Below the pieces are notes generated by a model, which was not told where the DNA came from, did no database searches, and saw only the letters and a program-made list of their open reading frames with translations. Below, in pieces: positions 17,003-23,897 of a stretch of DNA of 53,530 bases. This DNA comes from Streptosporangiales bacterium. Lineage in GTDB: Bacteria; Actinomycetota; Actinomycetes; Streptosporangiales; Streptosporangiaceae. Position numbers and translations under genes: made by a program. Location of the stretch: NCBI GenBank assembly GCA_009784565.1, contig WRBL01000003.1, positions 1 through 53,530 of the forward strand, in the 5' to 3' direction. Position 1 is the stretch's first letter, and each line of letters begins with the position of its first letter.

Positions 17003-17072
17003 GCTTAGGGCGCGAGATGACTCCAGAAACCGCCGCAAACAGCCCATATTGCGACCCGCTCGCGCCCTAAGC
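17003..17072. terminator. 14-bp perfect inverted repeat between convergent genes
   Basis: GCTTAGGGCGCGAG at 17003-17016 pairs exactly with CTCGCGCCCTAAGC at 17059-17072, with a 42-base loop. The position between two convergent genes suits a bidirectional terminator, though the loop is long. The remaining gap from 16936 to 17142 holds only this and the CCGGCC repeat. Confidence 0.45.
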
Positions 17073-17142
17073 TGTCAACCTTGAGGCTTGCCACGGGGCT
17101 AGGCGGCCTCCGCGAGTCCGGCTTGCCGCGCGGCGAAGGCCG

Positions 17143-18717
17143 TCATCCCCAGGGGGCTGAGGCCTTCCACGTAGTGTCGGCCGGCCAGCCGGCCGCGGCG
17201 TCCTGCGGGTTCGGGCCGCCGTCGGAGGCGATGTAGGCGGTGCCGTTGTAGTTCCGGAAGTAGTGGTCGGAGAAGTTGTTCGACATCATCGAGTACCCGG
17301 AGCCGCTGTTGCCCGCGCGCGGGCAGAAGGTCGCGTCGTTGGCGAACAGGGTGCTGCCGTCGTTCGTGTTTACGTACAGTTCGTAGTTCGAGTGCCGCAG
17401 GTACGCCCCGGGGTCGTTGGCCGACTCAAACGACACGCACTGGCGGTTGGCCAGGCCGGGCACGACGTCCCAGGTCGCGTCGGCCTTCTGAGCCGCCGAA
17501 CTGGACGATGTCACATTGCTGATCACGACCTTGTTGTCGCTGTCGTCGTGGGTGACGTAGTCCGTCGCGGAGCCGGGCGCGGTCGCCTGGATCGACACCT
17601 TCTTCCCCGGCGCGAACGGGGTGGAGTTCGACGAGGAGTAGCCGGCCGAGGTGATGCTGGACTGGACGGCGTTCTCGGTGGCGTCCGACGGGTAGCCGGA
17701 GGTCATGACTCCCTCGTAGAACGACCCGGCGGAACTGTGGCTGTTGTCGCCGCCGACGCCGAGGATGATGGCGCCTTCCTTGGACATCGGGTTGTAGCCC
17801 GACGGGCGGGCGCCGCTGTAGTAGGTGGACAGCTTGCCGGACTGGGCGTTCCCGCCGCGGATGGCCCACTGGCCCGGCTCGCCCTTGATGACCGCGGTCA
17901 CGAAGCCGTGGCTGACCGACGGGTCGGACTCGTTGATGCCCGAGCCCTGCCCGGAGAAGAGCCCGTTCTCCATGTCGGCCATGATCCACGGCCCGCTGCC
18001 CGAACCGGTGCCCCAGCCGGTCGCGGTGCCGAAGTAGATGGCCTCCATGTGCCCGGCGCCGTTGTCGTCGTTGTTGGTCTCCGCGTTGCCGTAGTCGAAG
18101 CAGCAGCCGTCGTTGTCATGCGTCCCGCCGAGGACCGCGTACTCGCCCTCGGGCTGGTCTCCCGTGGCGATGCCGGAGGTGTCGTCGGCCCGGTAGCCCA
18201 TGCCCGGGCTGATGAAGACGCCGTACACCTTGTGCCCGCCGGCCGTGGTCGGCAGGGCCGCCGCGTTCGCCCCGATGTCGGCCGGGTCCGCCCCGCCCGC
18301 CGGGCCGATCGTCAGGTTGTTCCCGTGCCCCGACTGGTCGTAGATCTCGGTGATCGTGCAGGCGGTCCCGGCACAGAACGAGTCCTGGGCGGCGGCGTTG
18401 GCGTAGCCCCCGGCGTTCAGGGTCCCGATAGTGGCCGTGGCGCCGTCGGAGGATCGTTTTACCTGGTAAAGAGGGCCGTTATAGGAGGCGTACAGCGCCC
18501 GGGTCGTGCTGTGCGCGGCCACGCAGGGAGTGCCGCCCGACGCGTAGATGTCGCAGGGCAGCGCCGCCTTCGCCGCGGCTCCGCTCGCCGCCTTCGCCTC
18601 GGCTCCGCCCGCCGGCGCCGCCGCGCCGAGCGCGAGGGCCCCGGCGGTGAGCACCATGGCCGCCGCCAGGCCGGCCAGTGATCTCCGTGCCTGTCGCAGG
18701 ACTGCTTGCAAAGTCAT
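17143..18717 (-). CDS. Secreted alpha-L-arabinofuranosidase, GH54 with C-terminal AbfB (CBM42) domain
   Basis: 524 residues. A Tat- or Sec-like signal peptide (RQARRSLAGLAAAMVLTAGALALG) precedes the mature start near LPCDIYASGGTPCVAAHSTT, the GH54 N-terminus with its first disulfide. The catalytic domain runs to about residue 360 and contains AGHMEAIYFGT and GVGGDNSHSSAGSFYEG, matching the places of the nucleophile Glu and acid/base Asp of fungal AbfB. The last 150 residues form the AbfB arabinose-binding trefoil (GAYLRHSNYELYVN, FRNYNGTAYIAS). It releases arabinose from plant arabinoxylan outside the cell. ACGGAG lies before the ATG, and a LacI-type operator sits 73 bases upstream. Confidence 0.9.
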   Translation of the reverse strand: MTLQAVLRQARRSLAGLAAAMVLTAGALALGAAAPAGGAEAKAASGAAAKAALPCDIYASGGTPCVAAHSTTRALYASYNGPLYQVKRSSDGATATIGTLNAGGYANAAAQDSFCAGTACTITEIYDQSGHGNNLTIGPAGGADPADIGANAAALPTTAGGHKVYGVFISPGMGYRADDTSGIATGDQPEGEYAVLGGTHDNDGCCFDYGNAETNNDDNGAGHMEAIYFGTATGWGTGSGSGPWIMADMENGLFSGQGSGINESDPSVSHGFVTAVIKGEPGQWAIRGGNAQSGKLSTYYSGARPSGYNPMSKEGAIILGVGGDNSHSSAGSFYEGVMTSGYPSDATENAVQSSITSAGYSSSNSTPFAPGKKVSIQATAPGSATDYVTHDDSDNKVVISNVTSSSSAAQKADATWDVVPGLANRQCVSFESANDPGAYLRHSNYELYVNTNDGSTLFANDATFCPRAGNSGSGYSMMSNNFSDHYFRNYNGTAYIASDGGPNPQDAAAGWPADTTWKASAPWG

Positions 18718-18789
18718 CGTTGACTCCGTCCCGGTATCCGTCCCGTTCGATGATTCGCGTGACCGGTAACACCCGCTCCCTCCTCGGAG

Positions 18790-18803
18790 TGTGAGCGCTC
18801 ACA
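18790..18803. promoter_or_regulatory. LacI-family operator upstream of the GH54 gene
   Basis: TGTGAGCGCTCACA is a perfect 14-bp palindrome with the central CG step and GAGCGCTC core used by LacI/GalR-family repressors, including CebR-type regulators of plant polysaccharide genes in actinomycetes. No lacI gene is in the window, so the repressor is encoded elsewhere. Derepression by an arabinose-derived sugar is the expected logic. Confidence 0.75.
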
Positions 18804-18872
18804 TGCCGGACGTCAATCATCCCTGGTGTTGCGGGCCGGGCCGGGCCGGAACGGCCCGGCCGGGAGGCCTGG

Positions 18873-19628
18873 CTACAGCGCGCCGGTGAGGCCGACGCCG
18901 CCGTCCAGGGTGATGGTCTGGCCGGTGATCCAGCTGGAGGCGTCCGAGAGCAGGAAGGCGACCGCGCCCGCGATGTCCTCGGGCACGCCGAGACGCCCCA
19001 GCGGGTAGGCGGAAGCCACCTGCTCCTCGTTCTCCGAGTACAGGGCCTCGGCGAACTTGGTCTTCACGATCGCCGGGGCGACCGAGTTCAGCCGGATCTT
19101 CTGCGGGGCAAGCTCGAGCGCGAGCTCGTTGGTGAGCCGGATGAGGGCCGCCTTGCTGACCCCGTACATGCCGATTCCCGGGCTGGGGTGCAGGCCGGCG
19201 ACGGAAGCGACATTCACGATCGAGCCGCCGTGCTCACCCATCCAGGCGTCCCGCGCCTGCCGCGTCCACGACAGCGGAGCGAGGACGTTGACCGACATGA
19301 TCTTGGCGGCCGCGGCCGGGTCGGTGTCCAGGATGGAACCGAAGACCGGGTTGATGCCGGTGTTGTTGACCAGCATGTCCAGCCGGCCGAAGGCCTTGAC
19401 GGTCTTCTCGATGGCTTCGGCCTGGTGGTCGGTGTCGTCGGCCTTGCCCGGCACGGCGATGGCCGCGTCCGGCCCGCCCAGCTGGGCGACGGCCTCGGCC
19501 AGCGGCTCGGGCTTGCGGGCGGTGACGCACACCTTCGCGCCCTGCCGGACAAGCTCGGCGGCGATGCCCAGCCCGATTCCCCGGCTGGCACCCGTGACGA
19601 TCGCGACCCGGTCCTTCATCGACTCCAT
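18873..19628 (-). CDS. Short-chain dehydrogenase/reductase (FabG-like)
   Basis: 251 residues, classical SDR. The cofactor motif VTGASRGIGLGIA, the NNTGINP segment, the catalytic Ser (NVASVAGLH) and the YGVSKAALI Tyr-Lys pair are complete, and the end DASSWITGQTITLDGG is typical. ARKPEPL after beta-2 suggests NADP(H). An ATG three codons in, with GGAG before it, is an alternative start. It lies 61 bases downstream of the cupin gene on the same strand and may share its transcript. Substrate not inferable. Confidence 0.9.
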   Translation of the reverse strand: MESMKDRVAIVTGASRGIGLGIAAELVRQGAKVCVTARKPEPLAEAVAQLGGPDAAIAVPGKADDTDHQAEAIEKTVKAFGRLDMLVNNTGINPVFGSILDTDPAAAAKIMSVNVLAPLSWTRQARDAWMGEHGGSIVNVASVAGLHPSPGIGMYGVSKAALIRLTNELALELAPQKIRLNSVAPAIVKTKFAEALYSENEEQVASAYPLGRLGVPEDIAGAVAFLLSDASSWITGQTITLDGGVGLTGAL

Positions 19629-19701
19629 CTGACCTCATCTTCCCTCAGCGGCACAGTCAGGCAGCCAACGTACCGAACGGGCGGATCGCGCCGGAAGCCG
19701 C

Positions 19702-20037
19702 CTACGGGAGTTTCGCCACCGTGAGCATGACCGCCGAGTCCTCGAGGGCCTCCAGGTCGTGACGGGCGTCGGGCACCTGGATCAGGTCGCCGGTCCGCCC
19801 CTCCCAGGAGTTGCCGCCGGAGGACAGCCGCACCCGCCCGGTGAGCACGTAGATGCTGGCCTCGCCCGGGCTCTCGTGCTCGCCGACGGCGGTGCCGCCC
19901 TTCAGGGCCATGACGGTCTGGCGCAGGACCTTCTCGTGCCCGCCGATGATCGTCTCGGCGGCGCGCCCGCTGCTGGTCCGAGCCTGTTCTACCAGCTCAC
20001 GCGTGGTGGCGTCGATCGAGAACTTCTGCATGGCCAT
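19702..20037 (-). CDS. Small cupin-domain protein
   Basis: 111 residues forming one cupin barrel: GGTAVGEHESPGEASIYVLTGRVRL holds the first cupin motif with His and Glu ligands, and GDLIQVPDARHDLEALED holds the second with its His. Such stand-alone cupins bind a metal and act as small dioxygenases, isomerases or sensors. A GTG one codon upstream is in frame; the ATG at 20037 was chosen. Divergent from the PEP-mutase-like gene with only 45 bases between them, so they share regulatory DNA. Confidence 0.8.
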   Translation of the reverse strand: MAMQKFSIDATTRELVEQARTSSGRAAETIIGGHEKVLRQTVMALKGGTAVGEHESPGEASIYVLTGRVRLSSGGNSWEGRTGDLIQVPDARHDLEALEDSAVMLTVAKLP

Positions 20038-20069
20038 CACCTACCCGGCCGTCGGCGAGTCACGCGGAG

Positions 20070-20083
20070 TAGCTTCAGGTTCA
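20070..20083 (+). promoter_or_regulatory. -10 box of a probable leaderless promoter for the PEP-mutase-like gene
   Basis: TAGCTT at 20070-20075 is followed by seven bases and the ATG at 20083, with no Shine-Dalgarno. The same hexamer occupies the same place before two other genes in the window (36015-36020 and 38706-38711, both minus strand). Confidence 0.45.
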
Positions 20084-20883
20084 TGACGATCTCCCGCGAC
20101 TTCCTCGCCCTCCACCGCCCCGGCCAGCCCCTGCTGCTCCCGAACCCGTGGGACGCCGGTTCCGCGAAGCTCTTCGCCTCCCTGGGGTTCGAGGCGCTCG
20201 CCACCACCAGTTCCGGGTTCGCCGCGACGCTTGGCCGCCCGGACGGCTCGGTCACCCGCGATGAGGCCCTCGCGCACGCGAAAACGATCGTGGAGGCGAC
20301 GGCGCTGCCGGTCTCCGCCGATCTGGAGAACGGTTTCGCCGACGATCCGGACGGCGTCGCCCGGACCGCCGCCCTGGCCGTGGAGACCGGCCTGGCCGGC
20401 TTCTCGATCGAGGACTACACCGGCGACACGGACGGACCCGTGTACGACCAGGGGCTGGCCGCCGAGCGGGTCGCCGCGGCCGCGGAGGCCGCGCACGCCG
20501 GGCCCGCGCGGCTCGTGCTGACCGCGCGGGCCGAGAACTACCTGCACGGCCGCCCGGACCTGGACGACACCATCGCCCGCCTGAAGGCGTACGCGGAAGC
20601 CGGGGCCGACGTGCTCTACGCGCCCGGCCTGACCCGCGCCGACGACATCCGCCGCGTGGTGGCGGAGACGGGCCGCCCGGTGAACGTGCTGGCGCTCAAG
20701 GGCGCCCCCTCGGTGGCAGAACTGGCCGGGGCCGGCGTGAGCCGGGTGTCGGTGGGCGGCGCCTTCGCGTACGCCGCCATGGCCGCCGTGGCCGACGCGG
20801 CGGCCGAACTCCGCGACCACGGCACCTACGGCTACCTCAAGTCCAGCGCCGCCGGCCGCCAGCTCGCCGACCGCGCCTTCTGA
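20083..20883 (+). CDS. Isocitrate lyase / PEP mutase superfamily protein
   Basis: 266 residues, a TIM-barrel C-C or P-C bond lyase. Seen are the start LLLPNPWDAGSAKLFASLGFEALATTSSGFAATLG, the metal-site strand ADLENGFADD, GFSIEDYT, and TARAENYLHG. The family splits 2-methylisocitrate-like or oxaloacetate-like acids. Members with this NPWDAGSA start are common in actinomycetes and mostly uncharacterised. The last codons and stop are caught in a direct repeat (20868-20925), so an ancestral 3' end may have been copied. Confidence 0.85.
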   Translation: MTISRDFLALHRPGQPLLLPNPWDAGSAKLFASLGFEALATTSSGFAATLGRPDGSVTRDEALAHAKTIVEATALPVSADLENGFADDPDGVARTAALAVETGLAGFSIEDYTGDTDGPVYDQGLAAERVAAAAEAAHAGPARLVLTARAENYLHGRPDLDDTIARLKAYAEAGADVLYAPGLTRADDIRRVVAETGRPVNVLALKGAPSVAELAGAGVSRVSVGGAFAYAAMAAVADAAAELRDHGTYGYLKSSAAGRQLADRAF

Positions 20884-20925
20884 CGGCCGGGCCTTCTGAC
20901 GACCGCGCCTTCTGACGGCCGGGCC
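20868..20925. repeat. 26-bp direct repeat spanning a stop codon
   Basis: The 26 bases at 20868-20893, which include the last codons and TGA of the preceding gene, recur exactly at 20900-20925 (offset 32). A third partial copy of GGGCCTTCTGAC lies between. This looks like a local slippage duplication of the 3' end. Confidence 0.75.
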
Positions 20926-20927
20926 GG

Positions 20928-21896
20928 TTACGAGCGACGGATCGTCTCGGACGGGAGCTCGGCGTAGGCCGCCCGGTAGGCCTGGGAGAAACGACCGGTG
21001 TGGAAGAAGCCCCAGCGGGCGGCGATCTCGGTCACGGATCCGGCCTGCGGGTCGGCGGCGAGCAGGTCGCGCCTGGCTCGTTCCATCCGGGTCCGGCGCA
21101 TCTGCTCCAGGGGAGTGATGCCCAGCTCGCGGCGGAAGGCATCCTGCAGCGTGCGCGCCGACACCCCGGCCGCTCCCGCGAGCTCGGCGACCCGCCAGGG
21201 CCGGTCCGGCTCGGACTCGATCAGGTCCAGGACCAGGCGGACGGCCGGGGAGCCGGGGACGGACGGCGCCTCCACCTCGACGGCGCTGTTCGGCTGGAGG
21301 TCCAGCAGGCCGCTGATCAGGGTCTGCTCGAAGTGGCTGGCCGTGATCGGCGAGCGGAACAGGTCTCCGCCGGCCTCAAGCTCGTCCAGCCCCAGGCGCG
21401 CCAGGCGGAGCCACGACCGCGCGGCCGGGGACCGCAGGTCCAGGTCGGGCCGGAAGACCACGGGAGCCAGTTCCTCGCCCCGGGCCAAGGCGATTTCCTC
21501 CACCGCCTGGCGGCGCATGTAGACCACGAACTTCTCGCATCCGTCCGACCAGAGCATGTCCACGGGCTCGGTCGGCGAGTCAACGCAGGCACGGTGCCGG
21601 TCAGTCTTGACCGTGCCGCCTCCGGTTCGCATCAGGGACGTGCCCGAGAGGGGAATCTGGACGAGAAAGAAATCATCGAAGGTGCCGGGGATGATGCGGA
21701 CCTCGTCGCCGTACCGCATGTAGCTGAGCGACACGTTCTCGCCGATCGGGGCACCGTTGTGCACCAGGTTGAGGTGCGCGCCGCGGTGGGTGAGGTAGAG
21801 CTCGTGCGGGCAGAACTGCTCGGCCACCTTGACCCGGGCCTCGTCAAGGTCGGTCGTCGCGGTGAGCTGATAGCGGCTCAGGAACTCCTGCGCCAT
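20928..21896 (-). CDS. AraC-family regulator (AraC-binding-like N-terminal domain)
   Basis: 322 residues. The N-terminal 200 residues match the AraC-binding-like effector domain found in regulators of aromatic and nitrile genes (DDFFLVQIPLSG and CEKFVVYMRRQAVEEI are typical). The C-terminal helix-turn-helix pair is VAELAGAAGVSARTLQDAFRRELGITPLEQMRRTRMERAR, then WGFFHTGRFSQAYRAAY. GGAGGAGC precedes the ATG. No divergent target gene starts close by: 216 bases separate it from the small Cys protein. Its target is therefore unclear. Confidence 0.88.
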   Translation of the reverse strand: MAQEFLSRYQLTATTDLDEARVKVAEQFCPHELYLTHRGAHLNLVHNGAPIGENVSLSYMRYGDEVRIIPGTFDDFFLVQIPLSGTSLMRTGGGTVKTDRHRACVDSPTEPVDMLWSDGCEKFVVYMRRQAVEEIALARGEELAPVVFRPDLDLRSPAARSWLRLARLGLDELEAGGDLFRSPITASHFEQTLISGLLDLQPNSAVEVEAPSVPGSPAVRLVLDLIESEPDRPWRVAELAGAAGVSARTLQDAFRRELGITPLEQMRRTRMERARRDLLAADPQAGSVTEIAARWGFFHTGRFSQAYRAAYAELPSETIRRS

Positions 21897-22112
21897 GCAA
21901 TGCTCCTCCGGAAATCCGTGCGTTGTTCTCTTCGCTATTCCGAAGTATGCCCTCAGACCGCTCGTGATTCACGGGAATCCCGGGGGCGCCGCAAGAATCT
22001 TGTCGCGTTCCGCGGACTCTGGCTGCGTTCTCTGGATTGTCGGCGCGGGGCCGCCCCCGTACCGTTCCCGGTACCACCACCCCCGCATAGGCCCTGAATA
22101 AGGAAACCCACC

Positions 22113-22367
22113 GTGCATACCCCTCATGCATCCTGGCACCAGGCCCGCGCGAATGGAAGCTCGAACGTCGTGTCATCGAAACGTCGGGTCCCGCCCCACG
22201 ACCCGGAGCCGAAGCCGGGTTCGCTCCTGACCGGAAACGGGCAGGGAGCCAGCTTGTTCAACATGCAGCACTACCCGGTGCGAGGGCTTTGCCGCCTGTG
22301 CGGAGAGTCGATCAAGGCGCCAAGTTTCTTCCGGCCGTTCGAGCACGTCGGCGAGCGGCACGCCTAA
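22113..22367 (+). CDS. Hypothetical small protein with a Cys-x2-Cys / His motif
   Basis: 84 residues from GTG 22113, with AAGGA at 22100-22104. The first half is polar and Pro-rich (probably disordered). The last 30 residues contain CRLCGES and end EHVGERHA; two Cys and two His in this spacing could bind a zinc ion. I do not recognise a family. It sits directly before the dipeptidase gene with a hairpin in between. The ribosome binding site and the motif support it only moderately. The 21897-22112 gap before it shows no clear signal. Confidence 0.45.
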   Translation: MHTPHASWHQARANGSSNVVSSKRRVPPHDPEPKPGSLLTGNGQGASLFNMQHYPVRGLCRLCGESIKAPSFFRPFEHVGERHA

Positions 22368-22371
22368 GGCC

Positions 22372-22401
22372 GCTCATCCTTCATAGGGTTGGAGGATGAG
22401 C
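22372..22401 (+). promoter_or_regulatory. Inverted repeat enclosing the dipeptidase start codon
   Basis: GCTCATCCT (22372-22380) and AGGATGAGC (22393-22401) are perfect 9-bp arms around 12 bases. The right arm contains the ATG at 22396, and a TAGGGT -10-like box lies in the loop at 22384-22389. Either a repressor site on a leaderless promoter, or an RNA hairpin that hides the start. Confidence 0.5.
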
Positions 22402-23739
22402 GACGATCTCAAAGCCCGCGTCCATGACCTTCTGCCCGGCCTGCTCGGCGACCTCGAAGACCTCGTCCGGATCCAGTCCGTCAGCGCCGACCCGGAGCGG
22501 CTGGGCGAGGTGGAGAAATCGGCGCGGAAGACCGCGGACCTGCTGGCCGCCGAGGGCGTCGCCGTCGAGATCGTCCGGGCCCGGGACGGGGCCCCGCCCG
22601 CCGTGATCGGCGAGAAGAAGGGCCCCGAGGGCGCCCCGGTCGTGCTGCTGTACGCCCATCACGACGTGCAGCCGGAGAACGACCCGGGCGACTGGGACAC
22701 CCCGCCGTTCGAGCCCACCGTGCGAGGAGAGCGGCTCCACGGCCGCGGCGCCGCCGACGACAAGGCCGGCATCGCGACGCACGTCGGCGCCCTGCGCGCA
22801 CTCGGCGACGACCTCCCGGTCACCGTCCGGTTCTTCATCGAGGGCGAGGAAGAGGTCGCGTCCGCGACCCTGCCCGACCTGCTGGGACTCTACAAGGACC
22901 GGCTCGCGGCCGATGTCATCGTCATCGCCGACGCCGCGAACTGGGCCGTCGGCGTCCCGTCGCTCACCACGAGCCTGCGCGGCATGGTCCGGATGGACGC
23001 CGAGGTCCGCACGCTCACCCACGCCGTCCACTCCGGGATGTGGGGCGGCATCGTCCCCGACGCCCTCATGGCGCTGACCAGGCTGCTGGCCACGCTCTGG
23101 AACGACGACGGCAGCGTGGCCGTCGAGGGCCTGGCCGCCAGCGGCGCGGCCAGCGTCGAGTACCCGACCGGCCGGCTCCGGGCCGAGTCCGGTGCCGCGC
23201 CGGGGACGGCGCTGATCGGCGACGGGACCGTCGTCGAGCGGCTGTGGGCCAAGCCCGCGATCACCGTGACCGGCATCGACGCGCCGAAGGTCGACGGGGC
23301 GTCCAACACGCTCACCCCGGCCGCGCGGGCCAAAATCACGATGCGCCTCGCGCCCGGGGACTCCAGCGCGAACGCGATCGAGCGGCTCCGGGCGCACCTG
23401 GACCGGCACGTGCCGTGGGGCGCGGAACTGGCGACGAAGGTCTGCGACACCGGCGAGCCGACCGTGCTGCCCGCCGAGGGCCCGGCCTACGACGCCGCCC
23501 GCGTGGCGCTGCGCGAGGCCTGGGACGGCACCGCCCCGGTCGACATGGGCTGCGGCGGCTCCATCCCGTTCATCGCCGAGTTCGCCGACGCGTTCCCCGC
23601 CGCCAGCATCCTGGTGACCGGCGTCGAGGATCCCGACACCCGGGCCCACGGCCCGAACGAGGGCCTCCACCTGGCCGACTTCGAACGCTGCGTCGTCGCC
23701 GAGTCCCTTCTTCTTCAGCGACTGGGAGCCGGGGCCTAG
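22396..23739 (+). CDS. M20-family dipeptidase
   Basis: 447 residues. A two-zinc metallopeptidase of the M20 family, of the dipeptidase (not DapE) type. Metal and catalytic residues appear in LYAHHDVQPEN (His, Asp), GRGAADDKAG (bridging Asp) and IEGEEEVAS (general base Glu plus metal Glu). The dimerisation lid spans roughly residues 190-320. MGCGGSIPFI and THGPNEGLHL carry late ligands (RAHGPNEG). It would split dipeptides, or similar amides, in the cytoplasm. GGAGG abuts the ATG with no spacing, so it is unlikely to act as a ribosome site. See the leaderless note. Confidence 0.92.
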   Translation: MSDDLKARVHDLLPGLLGDLEDLVRIQSVSADPERLGEVEKSARKTADLLAAEGVAVEIVRARDGAPPAVIGEKKGPEGAPVVLLYAHHDVQPENDPGDWDTPPFEPTVRGERLHGRGAADDKAGIATHVGALRALGDDLPVTVRFFIEGEEEVASATLPDLLGLYKDRLAADVIVIADAANWAVGVPSLTTSLRGMVRMDAEVRTLTHAVHSGMWGGIVPDALMALTRLLATLWNDDGSVAVEGLAASGAASVEYPTGRLRAESGAAPGTALIGDGTVVERLWAKPAITVTGIDAPKVDGASNTLTPAARAKITMRLAPGDSSANAIERLRAHLDRHVPWGAELATKVCDTGEPTVLPAEGPAYDAARVALREAWDGTAPVDMGCGGSIPFIAEFADAFPAASILVTGVEDPDTRAHGPNEGLHLADFERCVVAESLLLQRLGAGA

Positions 23740-23838
23740 TACGCTTTTTGTCGATTACCTACAACATGCGGTCCGGGGATACGTCAGGCTCCGCATTGGC
23801 CTGGACGCCCGTCAGGCGCCACGATAGACGCAGGTGAA

Positions 23839-23865
23839 GGCGGCGCCCGGGTTCCGGGCATCGCC
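23839..23865 (+). terminator. Hairpin before the large carboxylase gene
   Basis: GGCG-GC-GCCCGG-GTT-CCGGGC-AT-CGCC forms a strong stem with one 2x2 internal mismatch, followed by TTTCGC. It lies 100 bases after the dipeptidase stop and 33 bases before the carboxylase start. A terminator for the former is simplest; an attenuator in the carboxylase leader is possible. Confidence 0.5.
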
Positions 23866-23897
23866 TTTCGCGCTTTAGTACCTAGGAGGCCCAGCCG

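Noticed and set aside
16953..17072. CRISPR or tRNA in the 16.9-17.1 kb gap
   Set aside because: No regularly spaced repeats and no cloverleaf; only a CCGGCC run and one inverted repeat.
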